Assembly (NCBI RefSeq): GCF_042683045.1
Contig: NZ_JBHUIT010000031.1
Coordinates: 124,001 to 188,000, forward strand
From: Luteolibacter algae
GTDB lineage: Bacteria; Verrucomicrobiota; Verrucomicrobiia; Verrucomicrobiales; Akkermansiaceae
Reading direction: 5' to 3'
DNA: 64,000 nucleotides
Part shown: positions 45,150 through 53,791 of the stretch, piece after piece
Numbering within the stretch: position 1 is the first letter of the stretch
Layout of the letters: each line of letters begins with the position of its first letter
Translations under genes and position numbers: made by a program
The notes under the pieces: model-generated
What the model saw: only the letters and a program-made list of their open reading frames with translations
Databases searched by the model: none
What the model was told of the DNA's origin: nothing

Positions 45150-45270
45150 GCACATAAAGGGCACATAGAGCACTTGTCCCGAACCTTTGAAATATGAGGG
45201 TTTTTCCCGGGAAAAAACCGGTTTTTTCTGAAAAAAGCCGAAAAGTGCACATAAGCGTAACATAAGAATT

Positions 45271-46731
45271 TTATGCCCAGAATGGGAGGTAACGGGCGTG
45301 TTTGCGGCTCTTCGAAGTGGGGTCGAAGGGCTTGAGGAGCTTCGCCTCCATGGTTTCCTTGATGATCCGGGAAGCTTTCGTGTAGTTGCTGTCATCGATA
45401 TTCAGCCTCTTCCTGAGGGTCTCATTGGTCATTTCCTCATTGGAGACCTGTTTTAGGCAGGCGTGGAGGTAGCAGGCGCGAATCCGGTTCGGCTTGTCCA
45501 TCCTAGCGAGATCCATCGGCGCGAAAAGTGTCACCACCGTGTGGTTCTCGGTGACGCGGAAGTCCGGTGCCGGGAGCTGGTAAAGCTCGATGTGGAAAAG
45601 TGTTTTATCGATCCCAGACCCCCTTTCCTCGCAGATATTCACACGGCGCATGAAGGAAGCCAGCGTCTCGTTTCTCGATTGCGGGGGCTCGTCCACGAAA
45701 CGCAGGGTATCGATCAGGGGGACACCCGGGTTGGTGATCTCGACCCGATCCGTGAAGACCTCGATCTTCGGACCATCTCCGGTCACACTGAAGTCCTGGT
45801 GGATGATGGCGTTCGCGACAAGCTCGCGGATGGCTACCTCCGGATACTGACGGACTTCCTTGCGAAACGCCTGACCAAGAATCTCATTCTGGGGGAGCTG
45901 ATCGTTGATGTAGCCGATAAGGCCATCAAATCCGTTGGCGTAGCCTTTGGTGCCACCCTGTTCCCGCAATGCCTCCACCCGGTTCGTCCCCTTGTAGAAG
46001 ATGACGCGCAGTGCCTTTCTGGAAAGCGCTTCAAAATCACCCAGCTTCTTGGCAAAAAGAATCGCTCCGAGGTTGGTGATATTGAAGCGATCCGGAGACG
46101 TGGGGACGAGGAACTTCTCCTGGGTCAACTTCTCAAGGATTGCGGATCGGCCTTCCGGGAGTGGTAAGTTTAGGAGTTCGAAAATTGCCGGGTAATCCAG
46201 AAGCTCTAGCACACGCTGCCCGCTCTGGTTCTCCAGGCACACTGCCTTCTCAAAAGCTGTTTTTCGTAGCTTCGCCCACAGCGCCCTTTCTTTCTCCGGG
46301 TAGTCTTTCAAAGCGCGCTTGGTCGAGCCGATGCGGACGTAGGTGTTACCGGCGAAACGGACAGGAGTATGCCAGCAGGGAAAGATCTCGAACATCACCA
46401 CCGGCACTCCCGGTAGATACTCGAATTCATGGATTTTGAAATCCACATGTGGGGATATCAGAGTCGCCAACCAGCCTTCCAACTCCTGATTTCCCTTTTT
46501 TTCCGTCCTTGGCTTGAAGGTGGTTCCAACCACCTTATGGGTTGCATCGTCCACTCCCCAGACTAGCCAGGCACGTTGTTTGTCGTGCAGCACTGCCGAG
46601 TTCGAGAGTGCGGACAGATAGCCTCCGATCTCTTCCGGGTTCGTGTTGTTCTGTTTGAACTCAACCCACTCTGTTTCCACAGGCAGGGCGAGCAGTTGCT
46701 CAAGCTGGGACTGGATGGTTTGATGGGTCAT
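45271..46731 (-). CDS. AlbA_2 / Schlafen-type ATPase-domain regulator
   Basis: The protein has 486 residues. The N-terminal AlbA_2 (Schlafen-like) domain covers roughly residues 15-130 (ETEWVEFKQNN, GYLSALSNSAVLHDKQRAWL, TYVRIGSTKRAL). A GHKL-like ATPase C-terminal domain follows (ELVANAIIHQDFS, DRVEITNPGVPLIDTLRF, CEERGSGID), and the end looks like a small winged-helix. Proteins of this architecture are usually annotated as transcriptional regulators or nucleic-acid-binding defence factors. It lies between Mod and Res in the island operon, which is a recurrent position for such genes in type III-like systems. Confidence 0.83.
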   Translation of the reverse strand: MTHQTIQSQLEQLLALPVETEWVEFKQNNTNPEEIGGYLSALSNSAVLHDKQRAWLVWGVDDATHKVVGTTFKPRTEKKGNQELEGWLATLISPHVDFKIHEFEYLPGVPVVMFEIFPCWHTPVRFAGNTYVRIGSTKRALKDYPEKERALWAKLRKTAFEKAVCLENQSGQRVLELLDYPAIFELLNLPLPEGRSAILEKLTQEKFLVPTSPDRFNITNLGAILFAKKLGDFEALSRKALRVIFYKGTNRVEALREQGGTKGYANGFDGLIGYINDQLPQNEILGQAFRKEVRQYPEVAIRELVANAIIHQDFSVTGDGPKIEVFTDRVEITNPGVPLIDTLRFVDEPPQSRNETLASFMRRVNICEERGSGIDKTLFHIELYQLPAPDFRVTENHTVVTLFAPMDLARMDKPNRIRACYLHACLKQVSNEEMTNETLRKRLNIDDSNYTKASRIIKETMEAKLLKPFDPTSKSRKHARYLPFWA

Positions 46732-46738
46732 GGGATGA

Positions 46739-46854
46739 ATATGGAGAAGGGGTTTTTAATCCCTTTGCGGTGGGTCGGGAAGTGTTTGGTGGTGCGCTTG
46801 GGTTGTGGAGAAGACTTGGGTTGTGCAAAGGGGATGCAATCCCCTTCTCCATAT
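46739..46854. repeat. Perfect 14-bp inverted repeat around the Mod-AlbA_2 junction
   Basis: 46739-46752 (ATATGGAGAAGGGG) is the reverse complement of 46841-46854. The second copy touches the Mod stop codon. Next to it, GGGGAT-GCA-ATCCCC is a shorter hairpin that could act as a processing or weak termination signal for Mod transcripts. Confidence 0.55.
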
Positions 46855-48842
46855 TAAATGAACTCCACGGTGTAGGCGGTGCCTTGGTCTCCGTGGTTCT
46901 TGGCGATCTCGGCGTTCAGGCGCCGGAAGGTCTCGTCTTTCAGGGCGATGTCTTTGCCGAAGGCGCTGTCGCGAAAGAAGTATTTCAGCGGGGTCGGCTC
47001 CAGGGCGGCGAGGGTTTCGATGAGTTCCTTGGTGACGGTTTCCTCAAGGGAAATGAGGTAGCTCTCACCGTAGAGGTAGGTGCGTTTGCCGTTGGCTCCG
47101 GGGACGGGTTTGGTGATCGCCTGCGTGAGAGGGATGTTGCTCTGGCGCAGCATGACCTCATAAACGATGTCCTCGTCGGTGTAGCCGGGGACGAAGTCCA
47201 GGGCATCCTGACTGGTCATGGCGGCGTAGGTGATATCCTCCCCGCGCAGATCTTTACGTATCCAGTTGATCTTCGTGTCCTCGATGCGGAAGGCTTTGAA
47301 GCCGATGTCGAGGGAATCGGGATCGCGCACGTAAGGATTACTTTCCTCCGGGGCGGCTTCTCCTTTCTTCTCGGCAAGGGCAAGGTTCTTTTTCCATTCC
47401 GCATGCTTCACCCGCAGCTCTTCCTTCACCTTCTCCCCTGCCCGGCGAATACGCTCCCGGCCAATCTCAGCGATGGTCTTGTAGCCGGCTTTCGCTGCCT
47501 CCGATTTCTCATCACAAACTTCCGGAAGCTGCACCATGATATGGCGGCGCTTGCCGCCATCCTCCGCATTGATCTGCATGACGGCGTGGGCGGTAGTCGC
47601 AGAGCCGGAGAAGAAGTCGAGGATGAGGTCGCGTGTGTCGCTTGAGAGATGGGCAATCCTATGTAGAAGACGAACTGGTTTTGGAGTTGAGAAAAAAGCT
47701 TGGTCAAGAATCTTTGCCAACTCTTTTTTTGCTGAATCACTATGCCCGACTTCGGAAAAATTCCAGAATGTTTGAGGAACAATCGAACTGCGGACATCTG
47801 AAAGAAATCTCTTCAATCTTGGACGCATGTCACCGTTTACACCAAACCAAATTCGATTTTCAAGAAGCAGGGTCTTAATTTTATCCTTATTATATCGCCA
47901 GCTACTCCCAGCCGGCGGCAGGAAATGCTCCCCTGTCTTCGGTGATATGATGGGAAATATTGCGTAGTCCCGGACTTCAGTCCTAAGAAGATTGTCACTC
48001 GTCCACAGCCCCCGTGGATCATCATCAGGATTCTTATAAATGCTCAGTTGCTTTTCGGTTCTCTCCAAACCTGTTAACCGTAATTTGTCGATATTTCTCG
48101 AATACACGAGGATGTAGTCATGCGACTCGGAGAAATGGAGGGAGTCTGCTTTAGTGCTATATTTTTTCTGCCAGATGACTGAGGCGACAAAATTCGAGGC
48201 TTCGAAGACCTCGTCACAGAGCGCTCGTAAATTCGCAACCTCGTTGTCATCAATCGAAATAAAGATCACCCCATCCTCACGTAACAAGTCCTTAGCGATC
48301 CTAAGTCTGGGACACATCATGTCGAGCCAACGGGCGTGAAAGCGGTTGGAAGACTTTTCGTTTTTGATGAGGCGTTTTCCCTCGGCGGAGACTGCGCCTT
48401 CCTCTTCCTCGCTTTCCTCTGCTGACACCTTGAACTTGTCGGCGTAAACGAAGTCGTTGCCGGTGTTGTAGGGAGGATCAATGTAAATCATTTTCACCTC
48501 GCCGAAGTAATTCTGGCGGAGGAGCTTGAGGGCTTCGAGGTTGTCGCCTTCGATGTAAAGGTTTTCCGTGGTTTCCGGGTCTTTGGATTCCCCCGGCTTG
48601 AAGGCGAGAGTCTTGCCGAGCAGCGGGGCGAATGCCTCTTTCTTCGCCGCCTGTTTGCCTACCCAGTTCAGCTCGTATTTCTCATCGCCGGGACGGATCT
48701 CCTCGAACTCGCCGAGTTCCTCGCGCAGTGCCTCGATGTCCAGAGCACCATCCTTGACGGCGGAGGGAAAGAGGACGGCGAGTTTCTGGAGGTTCTCCGT
48801 GATGGGCTGCGATAGCTCTTGAGGGACGCGGGGGTGGGACAT
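46854..48842 (-). CDS. Type III-like DNA methyltransferase (Mod), adenine-specific
   Basis: The protein has 662 residues. Catalytic motif DPPY is in IYIDPPYNTGNDF (about residue 120), and the AdoMet motif FFSGSATTAHAV follows later, an order typical of beta-class N6-adenine methyltransferases such as type III Mod. A long target-recognition region lies between these and after them. It is encoded with Res, so the pair would form a restriction-modification complex with Mod supplying sequence recognition. Part of the middle (about 47640-48180) is noticeably more AT-rich than the rest, as if the recognition segment was exchanged. Confidence 0.92.
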   Translation of the reverse strand: MSHPRVPQELSQPITENLQKLAVLFPSAVKDGALDIEALREELGEFEEIRPGDEKYELNWVGKQAAKKEAFAPLLGKTLAFKPGESKDPETTENLYIEGDNLEALKLLRQNYFGEVKMIYIDPPYNTGNDFVYADKFKVSAEESEEEEGAVSAEGKRLIKNEKSSNRFHARWLDMMCPRLRIAKDLLREDGVIFISIDDNEVANLRALCDEVFEASNFVASVIWQKKYSTKADSLHFSESHDYILVYSRNIDKLRLTGLERTEKQLSIYKNPDDDPRGLWTSDNLLRTEVRDYAIFPIISPKTGEHFLPPAGSSWRYNKDKIKTLLLENRIWFGVNGDMRPRLKRFLSDVRSSIVPQTFWNFSEVGHSDSAKKELAKILDQAFFSTPKPVRLLHRIAHLSSDTRDLILDFFSGSATTAHAVMQINAEDGGKRRHIMVQLPEVCDEKSEAAKAGYKTIAEIGRERIRRAGEKVKEELRVKHAEWKKNLALAEKKGEAAPEESNPYVRDPDSLDIGFKAFRIEDTKINWIRKDLRGEDITYAAMTSQDALDFVPGYTDEDIVYEVMLRQSNIPLTQAITKPVPGANGKRTYLYGESYLISLEETVTKELIETLAALEPTPLKYFFRDSAFGKDIALKDETFRRLNAEIAKNHGDQGTAYTVEFI

Positions 48843-48845
48843 TGG

Positions 48846-48925
48846 AATTATGAATTATGAATTATGAATTATGAAAGGAAGAGGGATCTGAAATTATGAA
48901 GGATGAAGGATGAAATTTCATAATT
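48846..48925. repeat. AATTATG short tandem repeat and inverted copies
   Basis: Four perfect copies of the 7-mer AATTATG occupy 48846-48873 immediately after the start of Mod in plus-strand order. A further GAAATTATGAAGGATGAAGGATGAA stretch and an inverted copy TTCATAATT at 48917-48925 complete a 96-base spacer. It lies between Mod and the four-helix-bundle gene. Confidence 0.8.
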
Positions 48926-49309
48926 CATACTTCATAGTTCATTCTTTTGATTTCTTCGAAATGGTGGTGAGGATGGCTAGGAGCTGGTCGGTTTCGTCTT
49001 GGAGGGAGGCGAGCTTTGCTGGGGGAACGATGGCGGATTCGGTGAGGAGTTCGAGCCAATAAGCGGTCTCATCGAGTTCTTTCAGGCAGTCGCCCAGTTT
49101 TGCGATGAATTCAGCTTTGGAGCGGGAACGATGCGCCTCGCGGTAGTTGGCTCCGACGGATGTTCCGGAGCGCAACACTTGCCTTCCCAATACACGGGCT
49201 TCCTCGGATTTCGGCAACGCAACGAACATACGCACGATACGAAGTCCGAACAGCTTCGTGCGCTCTCTCAGCTCAAACGGATGCTCAATTTGATCATTCA
49301 TACTTCATA
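48923..49309. mobile_element. Possible four-helix-bundle cassette bounded by direct repeats
   Basis: ATTCATACTTCATA occurs at 48923-48936 and again at 49296-49309, enclosing the single gene at 48939-49301. The right copy covers the start codon of that gene and the stop codon of DUF4391. The repeat pair suggests that the gene entered the operon as a unit, by a mechanism unknown to me. Confidence 0.5.
48939..49301 (-). CDS. Four-helix-bundle protein (S23/IVP family)
   Basis: The protein has 120 residues and is entirely helical, with the family pattern FELRERTKLFGLRIVRMF, VLGRQVLRSGTSVGANYREAHRSRSKAEF and the ECLKELDETAYWLELL-like segment. Related proteins are encoded within 23S rRNA intervening sequences and as accessory (Avd-like) proteins of diversity-generating retroelements, but most solitary copies have no known role. 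It is coupled to DUF4391 by a four-base overlap, yet repeats on both sides suggest it is a passenger. Confidence 0.88.
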   Translation of the reverse strand: MNDQIEHPFELRERTKLFGLRIVRMFVALPKSEEARVLGRQVLRSGTSVGANYREAHRSRSKAEFIAKLGDCLKELDETAYWLELLTESAIVPPAKLASLQDETDQLLAILTTISKKSKE

Positions 49310-50011
49310 TTTCATCCTTATCTTTTCAATGGCGGCCTTGATGGAGGTGTTGAGGGTGGCTTTCGCTGCGTTGGACTTGGCGCGGTCTTTTTGTGCTTTG
49401 AGACTGAGGAGGTTCTGGAGCTGATCAAAGAGGGAGAGCACGGAGGGGGCGTGGTGCCAGAATTTCCTACCGAGGAGCGCTCCGGCACCGAGGAAGATGC
49501 GGGGATGGTCGAGGAGGTAGGATTTCACCATGGCCTCCATGTAGTGGTCGTGCTTGGAGGTGCGGTTCAGCAAGGCGGTGTGGTGCAGCTGCGGCAGCCC
49601 GGCACCGGGAGGGTGGATGGCGGTGGTGTAAGCGTGAGAGATGACGATGGAGCCGGGATCGTTCTTGCTGAGACGCTTGAGCGCGTAGGAGAGCGCAAAA
49701 CCGCCCTGAGCATCGTGAAGGCGCAAGACGGCATGCTCCTTCAGCAAGGGCTGGATCAGTTTTGCGGCGAAGTCGCGGTGGCGGAGGTCGGTGAGTTCGA
49801 TATCCAGGAACTGGATGGCCTCGCAGCGTATTTCCGGACTGATGATGGAGGGAATGGAGGAGCCGGTGAGCTGGTGAGTGAGCGTGGCCTTCTTCAGGCA
49901 CTTCCGCAGGCGGCTGCGCTCCGCCGTGCTCTGCTCCGGGCGGAGGAAGAGCTTGAGGTTGAGGCGTTTCCCCTTTCCCTCGATGCGGGAGTTTTCCGGT
50001 GGATGGAGCAT
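49298..50011 (-). CDS. DUF4391-family protein
   Basis: The protein has 237 residues. It has NLKLFLRPEQSTAERSRLRKCLKKA near the N-terminus, IVISHAYTTAIHPPGAG, and a helical C-terminus, and I assign it to the DUF4391 family by overall pattern. No catalytic motif is obvious. It begins six bases after the SNF2 gene and ends at the four-helix gene, so it is clearly cotranscribed. Its constant place between a helicase and a methyltransferase suggests an adaptor role in the complex, which is inference. Confidence 0.7.
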   Translation of the reverse strand: MLHPPENSRIEGKGKRLNLKLFLRPEQSTAERSRLRKCLKKATLTHQLTGSSIPSIISPEIRCEAIQFLDIELTDLRHRDFAAKLIQPLLKEHAVLRLHDAQGGFALSYALKRLSKNDPGSIVISHAYTTAIHPPGAGLPQLHHTALLNRTSKHDHYMEAMVKSYLLDHPRIFLGAGALLGRKFWHHAPSVLSLFDQLQNLLSLKAQKDRAKSNAAKATLNTSIKAAIEKIRMKYEV

Positions 50012-50017
50012 GATTTT

Positions 50018-53000
50018 CTATGCACGGATCACGAGGAAGGAGACCAGTTCGAAGTCATCGGCCTGCTGGTCGGCGAAGGGGTTGTCGTATCCGCCGAAGT
50101 CGAAGACGGAGGTCTCTGCGGCGGCAGCCTCCCCGCCTTGGATGGAGGCGATGGCCTGGGTGAGGAGGGTGGAGTAGGTCTCCATGTCACGGCAGTCGTC
50201 CGTTTCCCGGAGGAAGGAGGCCACAAGATCGGAAAGCGGCTCTGTATGCCCGAGGGTGCCTTTCCGCATGAACTTGAGAAGCTCCCGTGCCTGCCCTCGC
50301 CCGATGGGGATGGCGCTGTCCTCGGATACGAAGATAAGGTAGTAGGGGTAGAGGGAGCTATCGGACTTGGGTTTCTCGTGGAGGTTGCGGTGCTTGAAGC
50401 AGAACAATGTGCCTGCGCCTTTTTGTGAGTCCGCCGGGGATAGTGTGACGGAATAGATGCCGGTGGGGGTCTCCTTGAGCTGTGGGGTGGCCTTGAGGTA
50501 TTCGCCAAGCTCATGGAGATACTCGTTCATATTGAGATCCGTGAGGGAGATGTTCTCATTGGCATCCTCCAGCTCGATGACCTCGTCCTTGAGCCGGGCA
50601 AGCTGGCGGGCGCGGAAGGAGATGTCGTTCATTTCCGGGGAGAGATCGTCCTCACCACCGGTGGCGGTCATGTTGACGGTGATCATCTTGCTTTTCACCC
50701 GGCTCTCCAGGGAGAGGTATTCGTTCAGCTCCAGGTCGGGGAAAAAGTTCACCATCTTGATCTGGGTGTTGGTGGAGCCGATACGGTCGATCCGTCCGAA
50801 GCGCTGGATGAGGGTGACGGGATTCCACTGCACGTCGTAGTTGATGACGCAGTCGCAGTCCTGAAGGTTCTGTCCCTCGGAAATGCAGTCGGTGCCAATG
50901 AGGATATCGATCTGCTCTTCCTGCGGGAGGGCGCGGCGGAGTTTTGATTTCGGTGAGAAGGCCGAGAGGACGGTGTGGAAGGTGGGGTCTATGCCCTTCC
51001 TGCTGACACGGGGCTTGTCCGAGCCATAGACCAGCGCGGTGGTGAGGCCGGCGGCAGTGAGGTGCGGGGAGAGGCTTTCGTAGAGGTAGGTGGCGGTATC
51101 GGCGAAGGCGGAGAAGATGAGGATTTTCCGGTTGCCGGGGTTGTAGGGTGTGTCGGTGGTTTTCCCGGCTATGATGCTGCGGAGGGTATCGAGCTTGTGG
51201 TCGCGCTTTTCCGAGAGGATGCGGGCGGACTCTGCAAGGATCTCCGCAATGAGGTGGCGGTCTGTGGTGAGATCGGCAAGGTATTGATCCGCCATGAGGT
51301 GGGAGACCTTGATGTCGTATTTGTAATCGAGGCCGGGTGTCTCGTTTTCAAAGTCTTCCTCCGTTTCTTCGGAAATAGCGTGGAGATCCTCGTCATGATT
51401 TTCCAAGACATTGATGAAGGCTTCGATTTTCCTGACAAGGCGGGTGAGCGTCTGATGGAAGGCGGAGACGGAACTGTCCAGGCGCTTGAAGAGGTTGAAG
51501 CGGTGCATCTTCGCGGTGAGGAACTCGCGGTCTTCGTGGCTGAAAATGACCTGGCCATTACGCGTGGTCTGGTATTTCTCCCGGTAGTAGGCGCGGTGCT
51601 CCGGCTTGATGTATTTCATCGGGATGTAAACGGCCATGATCAGCTCCTCCAGGCGGAGGTTGGTCTGCTTGAAGTCGAGCAGCTCGCGTAGGGAATCGAT
51701 GTGCGGCGTGTAGGTATCAGGCTTCAGTTTTTGCGGAAATGGTCCGACATCTGAAGCGGAGTAGTATTCCGTAATGTGCTTGCGGGAGCGGGAGATACTG
51801 AGCAGCTCCAGGATCTTGTAGAAATCCGAAGGAATGGCATCGAGCAATTCGGCCTTCCGTTTTTCCTCATTCTCTTCCCAGCGGCTGATGGCGCGGGTGG
51901 TCTGCTGGAGTGTCTGGCGGACGCTGGGTATGCCGTCCTGCTCGAAGGCGGCATCGTCGTCCCCGGTGATGATGCTGATCTGGTTGCGGAGGTCGGTGAG
52001 GGAGTTGTTGACCGGGGTGGCGGAGAGGAGGAGGACTTTGGTATTCTGTCCCTGCTGGATGACCTCGGAAAGCAGGCGCTGGTAGCGGGTGAAGCCCTCT
52101 TCCTTTTCAACCCGGTTGCGGAAGTTGTGGGACTCGTCGATGACGATGAGATCGAATTTCCCCCAGTCGAAGCGGGAGAGGTCGTAGCCACTACGGGAAT
52201 CCCCTCTGGTGCGGGAGAGATCCGTATGGAACATGATCTTGTAGTTGAAGGTCTCATCCAGAATGCTGTCCTTGTAGGCACCCCGGAAGGAGTTCCAGTT
52301 GTCGTAGAGTTTCGCAGGGGTGAGGACGAGCACGTTGTCCTGGCGCAGCTCGAAGTATTTGATGACAGCCAGTGCCTCGAAGGTTTTTCCGAGACCCACG
52401 CTATCGGCGATGATGCAGCCGTTGTGCTTGTTGATCTTCTGGATGGCGGAGAGCACGCAGTCTTTCTGGAAGTCGTAGAGCATGTTCCAGATGGCGGACT
52501 TCTTGAAGTGGAGGGCATCCTGCTCGAATCGGTTGACACCTTGGTCAAGCTGGTGGTGGAAAAGTTCGTGGAGGGTGAAGTAGTAGAGGAACTCGGGCGA
52601 GTGCTCCTTGTAGAGTGCCTGGAGGCGCTGGAGGATCTGCTCCTTGTAATCGAAGGTGAGATCGGGGTTGTTCCAGATCTGGTCGAACTTGGCGCGTGCA
52701 GCGACGATCTGGGACTTGTCCATCGTATCGCTGATGATGCTGTCGAAGTTGATACTGCGGCTGGAAGCGCGTGAGTCCTGTGGGCTGAGTTCCAGTGAAG
52801 ATGAGCCTTGGATCATGAACTCGTCGTCCACGAGAAGGACGTTGCCCTTGATCTGGCATCTCGGGGTGGTGCGCTTTAGATCAACATGAGTGCGGATGAA
52901 CTCCGCCATCTGCCGGGCTTGTTCGAAGTGCTGGAGCTTGTTTTTCTGGGTGATATCGTAGGCGTTGAAAAGCGCGTCATTGGGGTTCAGCTCGAACTCG

Positions 53001-53194
53001 CGGGCAAGTTCACCGACGGGAAGAAACACGTCCTTATCCCGGAGAAGCAGATGGATCGAGCTTACCTGCTCAAGGCTCGATTCCAAAAGTGTAAAAACCG
53101 AAAGCGTGAGCTTATCGTTAATGATATTGACAGCAGAGCCTGCCTCGTTGTTGTGGAGGGTCTGGCGGAGTTTTTCGAGGAGGTCGGTTTCCAT
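50018..53194 (-). CDS. SNF2-type helicase with degenerate PLD-like N-terminus
   Basis: The protein has 1058 residues and is the first gene of the island operon. Residues about 100-190 resemble a phospholipase-D-fold domain (CQIKGNVLLVDDEFMIQGSSS), but the HxK histidine is replaced, so nuclease activity is unlikely. The SNF2 ATPase follows: ADSVGLGKTFEALAV (Walker A), VIDESHNFRN (Walker B), LLLSATPVNNSLTDL, then the second RecA lobe with GTDCISEGQNLQDCD and QRFGRIDRIGS. It would translocate on double-stranded DNA. Together with DUF4391, Mod and Res it makes an unusual two-helicase restriction locus. Confidence 0.92.
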   Translation of the reverse strand: METDLLEKLRQTLHNNEAGSAVNIINDKLTLSVFTLLESSLEQVSSIHLLLRDKDVFLPVGELAREFELNPNDALFNAYDITQKNKLQHFEQARQMAEFIRTHVDLKRTTPRCQIKGNVLLVDDEFMIQGSSSLELSPQDSRASSRSINFDSIISDTMDKSQIVAARAKFDQIWNNPDLTFDYKEQILQRLQALYKEHSPEFLYYFTLHELFHHQLDQGVNRFEQDALHFKKSAIWNMLYDFQKDCVLSAIQKINKHNGCIIADSVGLGKTFEALAVIKYFELRQDNVLVLTPAKLYDNWNSFRGAYKDSILDETFNYKIMFHTDLSRTRGDSRSGYDLSRFDWGKFDLIVIDESHNFRNRVEKEEGFTRYQRLLSEVIQQGQNTKVLLLSATPVNNSLTDLRNQISIITGDDDAAFEQDGIPSVRQTLQQTTRAISRWEENEEKRKAELLDAIPSDFYKILELLSISRSRKHITEYYSASDVGPFPQKLKPDTYTPHIDSLRELLDFKQTNLRLEELIMAVYIPMKYIKPEHRAYYREKYQTTRNGQVIFSHEDREFLTAKMHRFNLFKRLDSSVSAFHQTLTRLVRKIEAFINVLENHDEDLHAISEETEEDFENETPGLDYKYDIKVSHLMADQYLADLTTDRHLIAEILAESARILSEKRDHKLDTLRSIIAGKTTDTPYNPGNRKILIFSAFADTATYLYESLSPHLTAAGLTTALVYGSDKPRVSRKGIDPTFHTVLSAFSPKSKLRRALPQEEQIDILIGTDCISEGQNLQDCDCVINYDVQWNPVTLIQRFGRIDRIGSTNTQIKMVNFFPDLELNEYLSLESRVKSKMITVNMTATGGEDDLSPEMNDISFRARQLARLKDEVIELEDANENISLTDLNMNEYLHELGEYLKATPQLKETPTGIYSVTLSPADSQKGAGTLFCFKHRNLHEKPKSDSSLYPYYLIFVSEDSAIPIGRGQARELLKFMRKGTLGHTEPLSDLVASFLRETDDCRDMETYSTLLTQAIASIQGGEAAAAETSVFDFGGYDNPFADQQADDFELVSFLVIRA

Positions 53195-53454
53195 GAGGGA
53201 GGATAGGGGCGGCTTGACGCTTTGAGCTGGGAGGATCCAGAGATTATCTCCGCCGGAACTCTATGATGCGCATGTGGATGGGGCGAGTATTCCTAACATC
53301 ATTTTTACGGTGGGCACCGAGTTCGATTGAGGGAAAGAAAATTACCGGGCAACATTACCAGAGGTAGCGATTTTTGTCTCGTGACATCCAGCATCGTATC
53401 GATATCAGAAGTTTCTCATGCTGTTTTAGACGTATGGACGAACGTGATAAATTC

Positions 53455-53702
53455 CTAGTTCTGTTCGCTGCTGGCGTTCACCTCTTTAAACATCGCCTCT
53501 CGTAATCTCACAGCAACTTCCTCCGCTTCTCCCTTCTTGTTTTTTTCCGTTTGTCGAGAAACCTGCTTCGATTTTCCATCTGGGCCAGGAATTCGAAATT
53601 AGCAGTAGTATCCCTGTAGCGGATACCGGATTTTCGACTTCCGCGACGGCAAAGTGTGATTCCTATCATGCTAACAGCGCGATAATGTTCAGTAGTCTCC
53701 AT
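53455..53702 (-). pseudogene. Possible frameshifted remnant gene near attR
   Basis: A 64-codon minus-strand frame (53702 to 53508) begins METTEHYRAVSMIG and breaks off just after a run of seven A (plus-strand T at 53540-53546). In another frame directly past the A-run the reading continues as KKNKKGEAEEVAVRLREAMFKEV and ends at 53455, which looks like genuine coding sequence. It may be the tail of a decayed gene. The remaining bases of 53195-53791 show no other supported feature. Family not recognised. Confidence 0.3.
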
Positions 53703-53791
53703 GTAAGATCATTTCATGTTAATGTGTTCATTTTAAGTGAGTTACAATTACTGCTAACTTATTGATACACAACTAGACGTTCGGAAACGAA

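Noticed and set aside
46739..46854. Insertion sequence ends
   Set aside because: The inverted repeats are only 88 bases apart with no transposase and no target duplication.
48846..48873. CRISPR-like repeat array
   Set aside because: The 7-mers are directly adjacent without spacers, and no cas genes are present.
49160..50428. Long plus-strand ORF of 422 codons across DUF4391 and SNF2
   Set aside because: It is antisense to two well-supported genes, with low-complexity Gly/Glu/Val content typical of a shadow frame.
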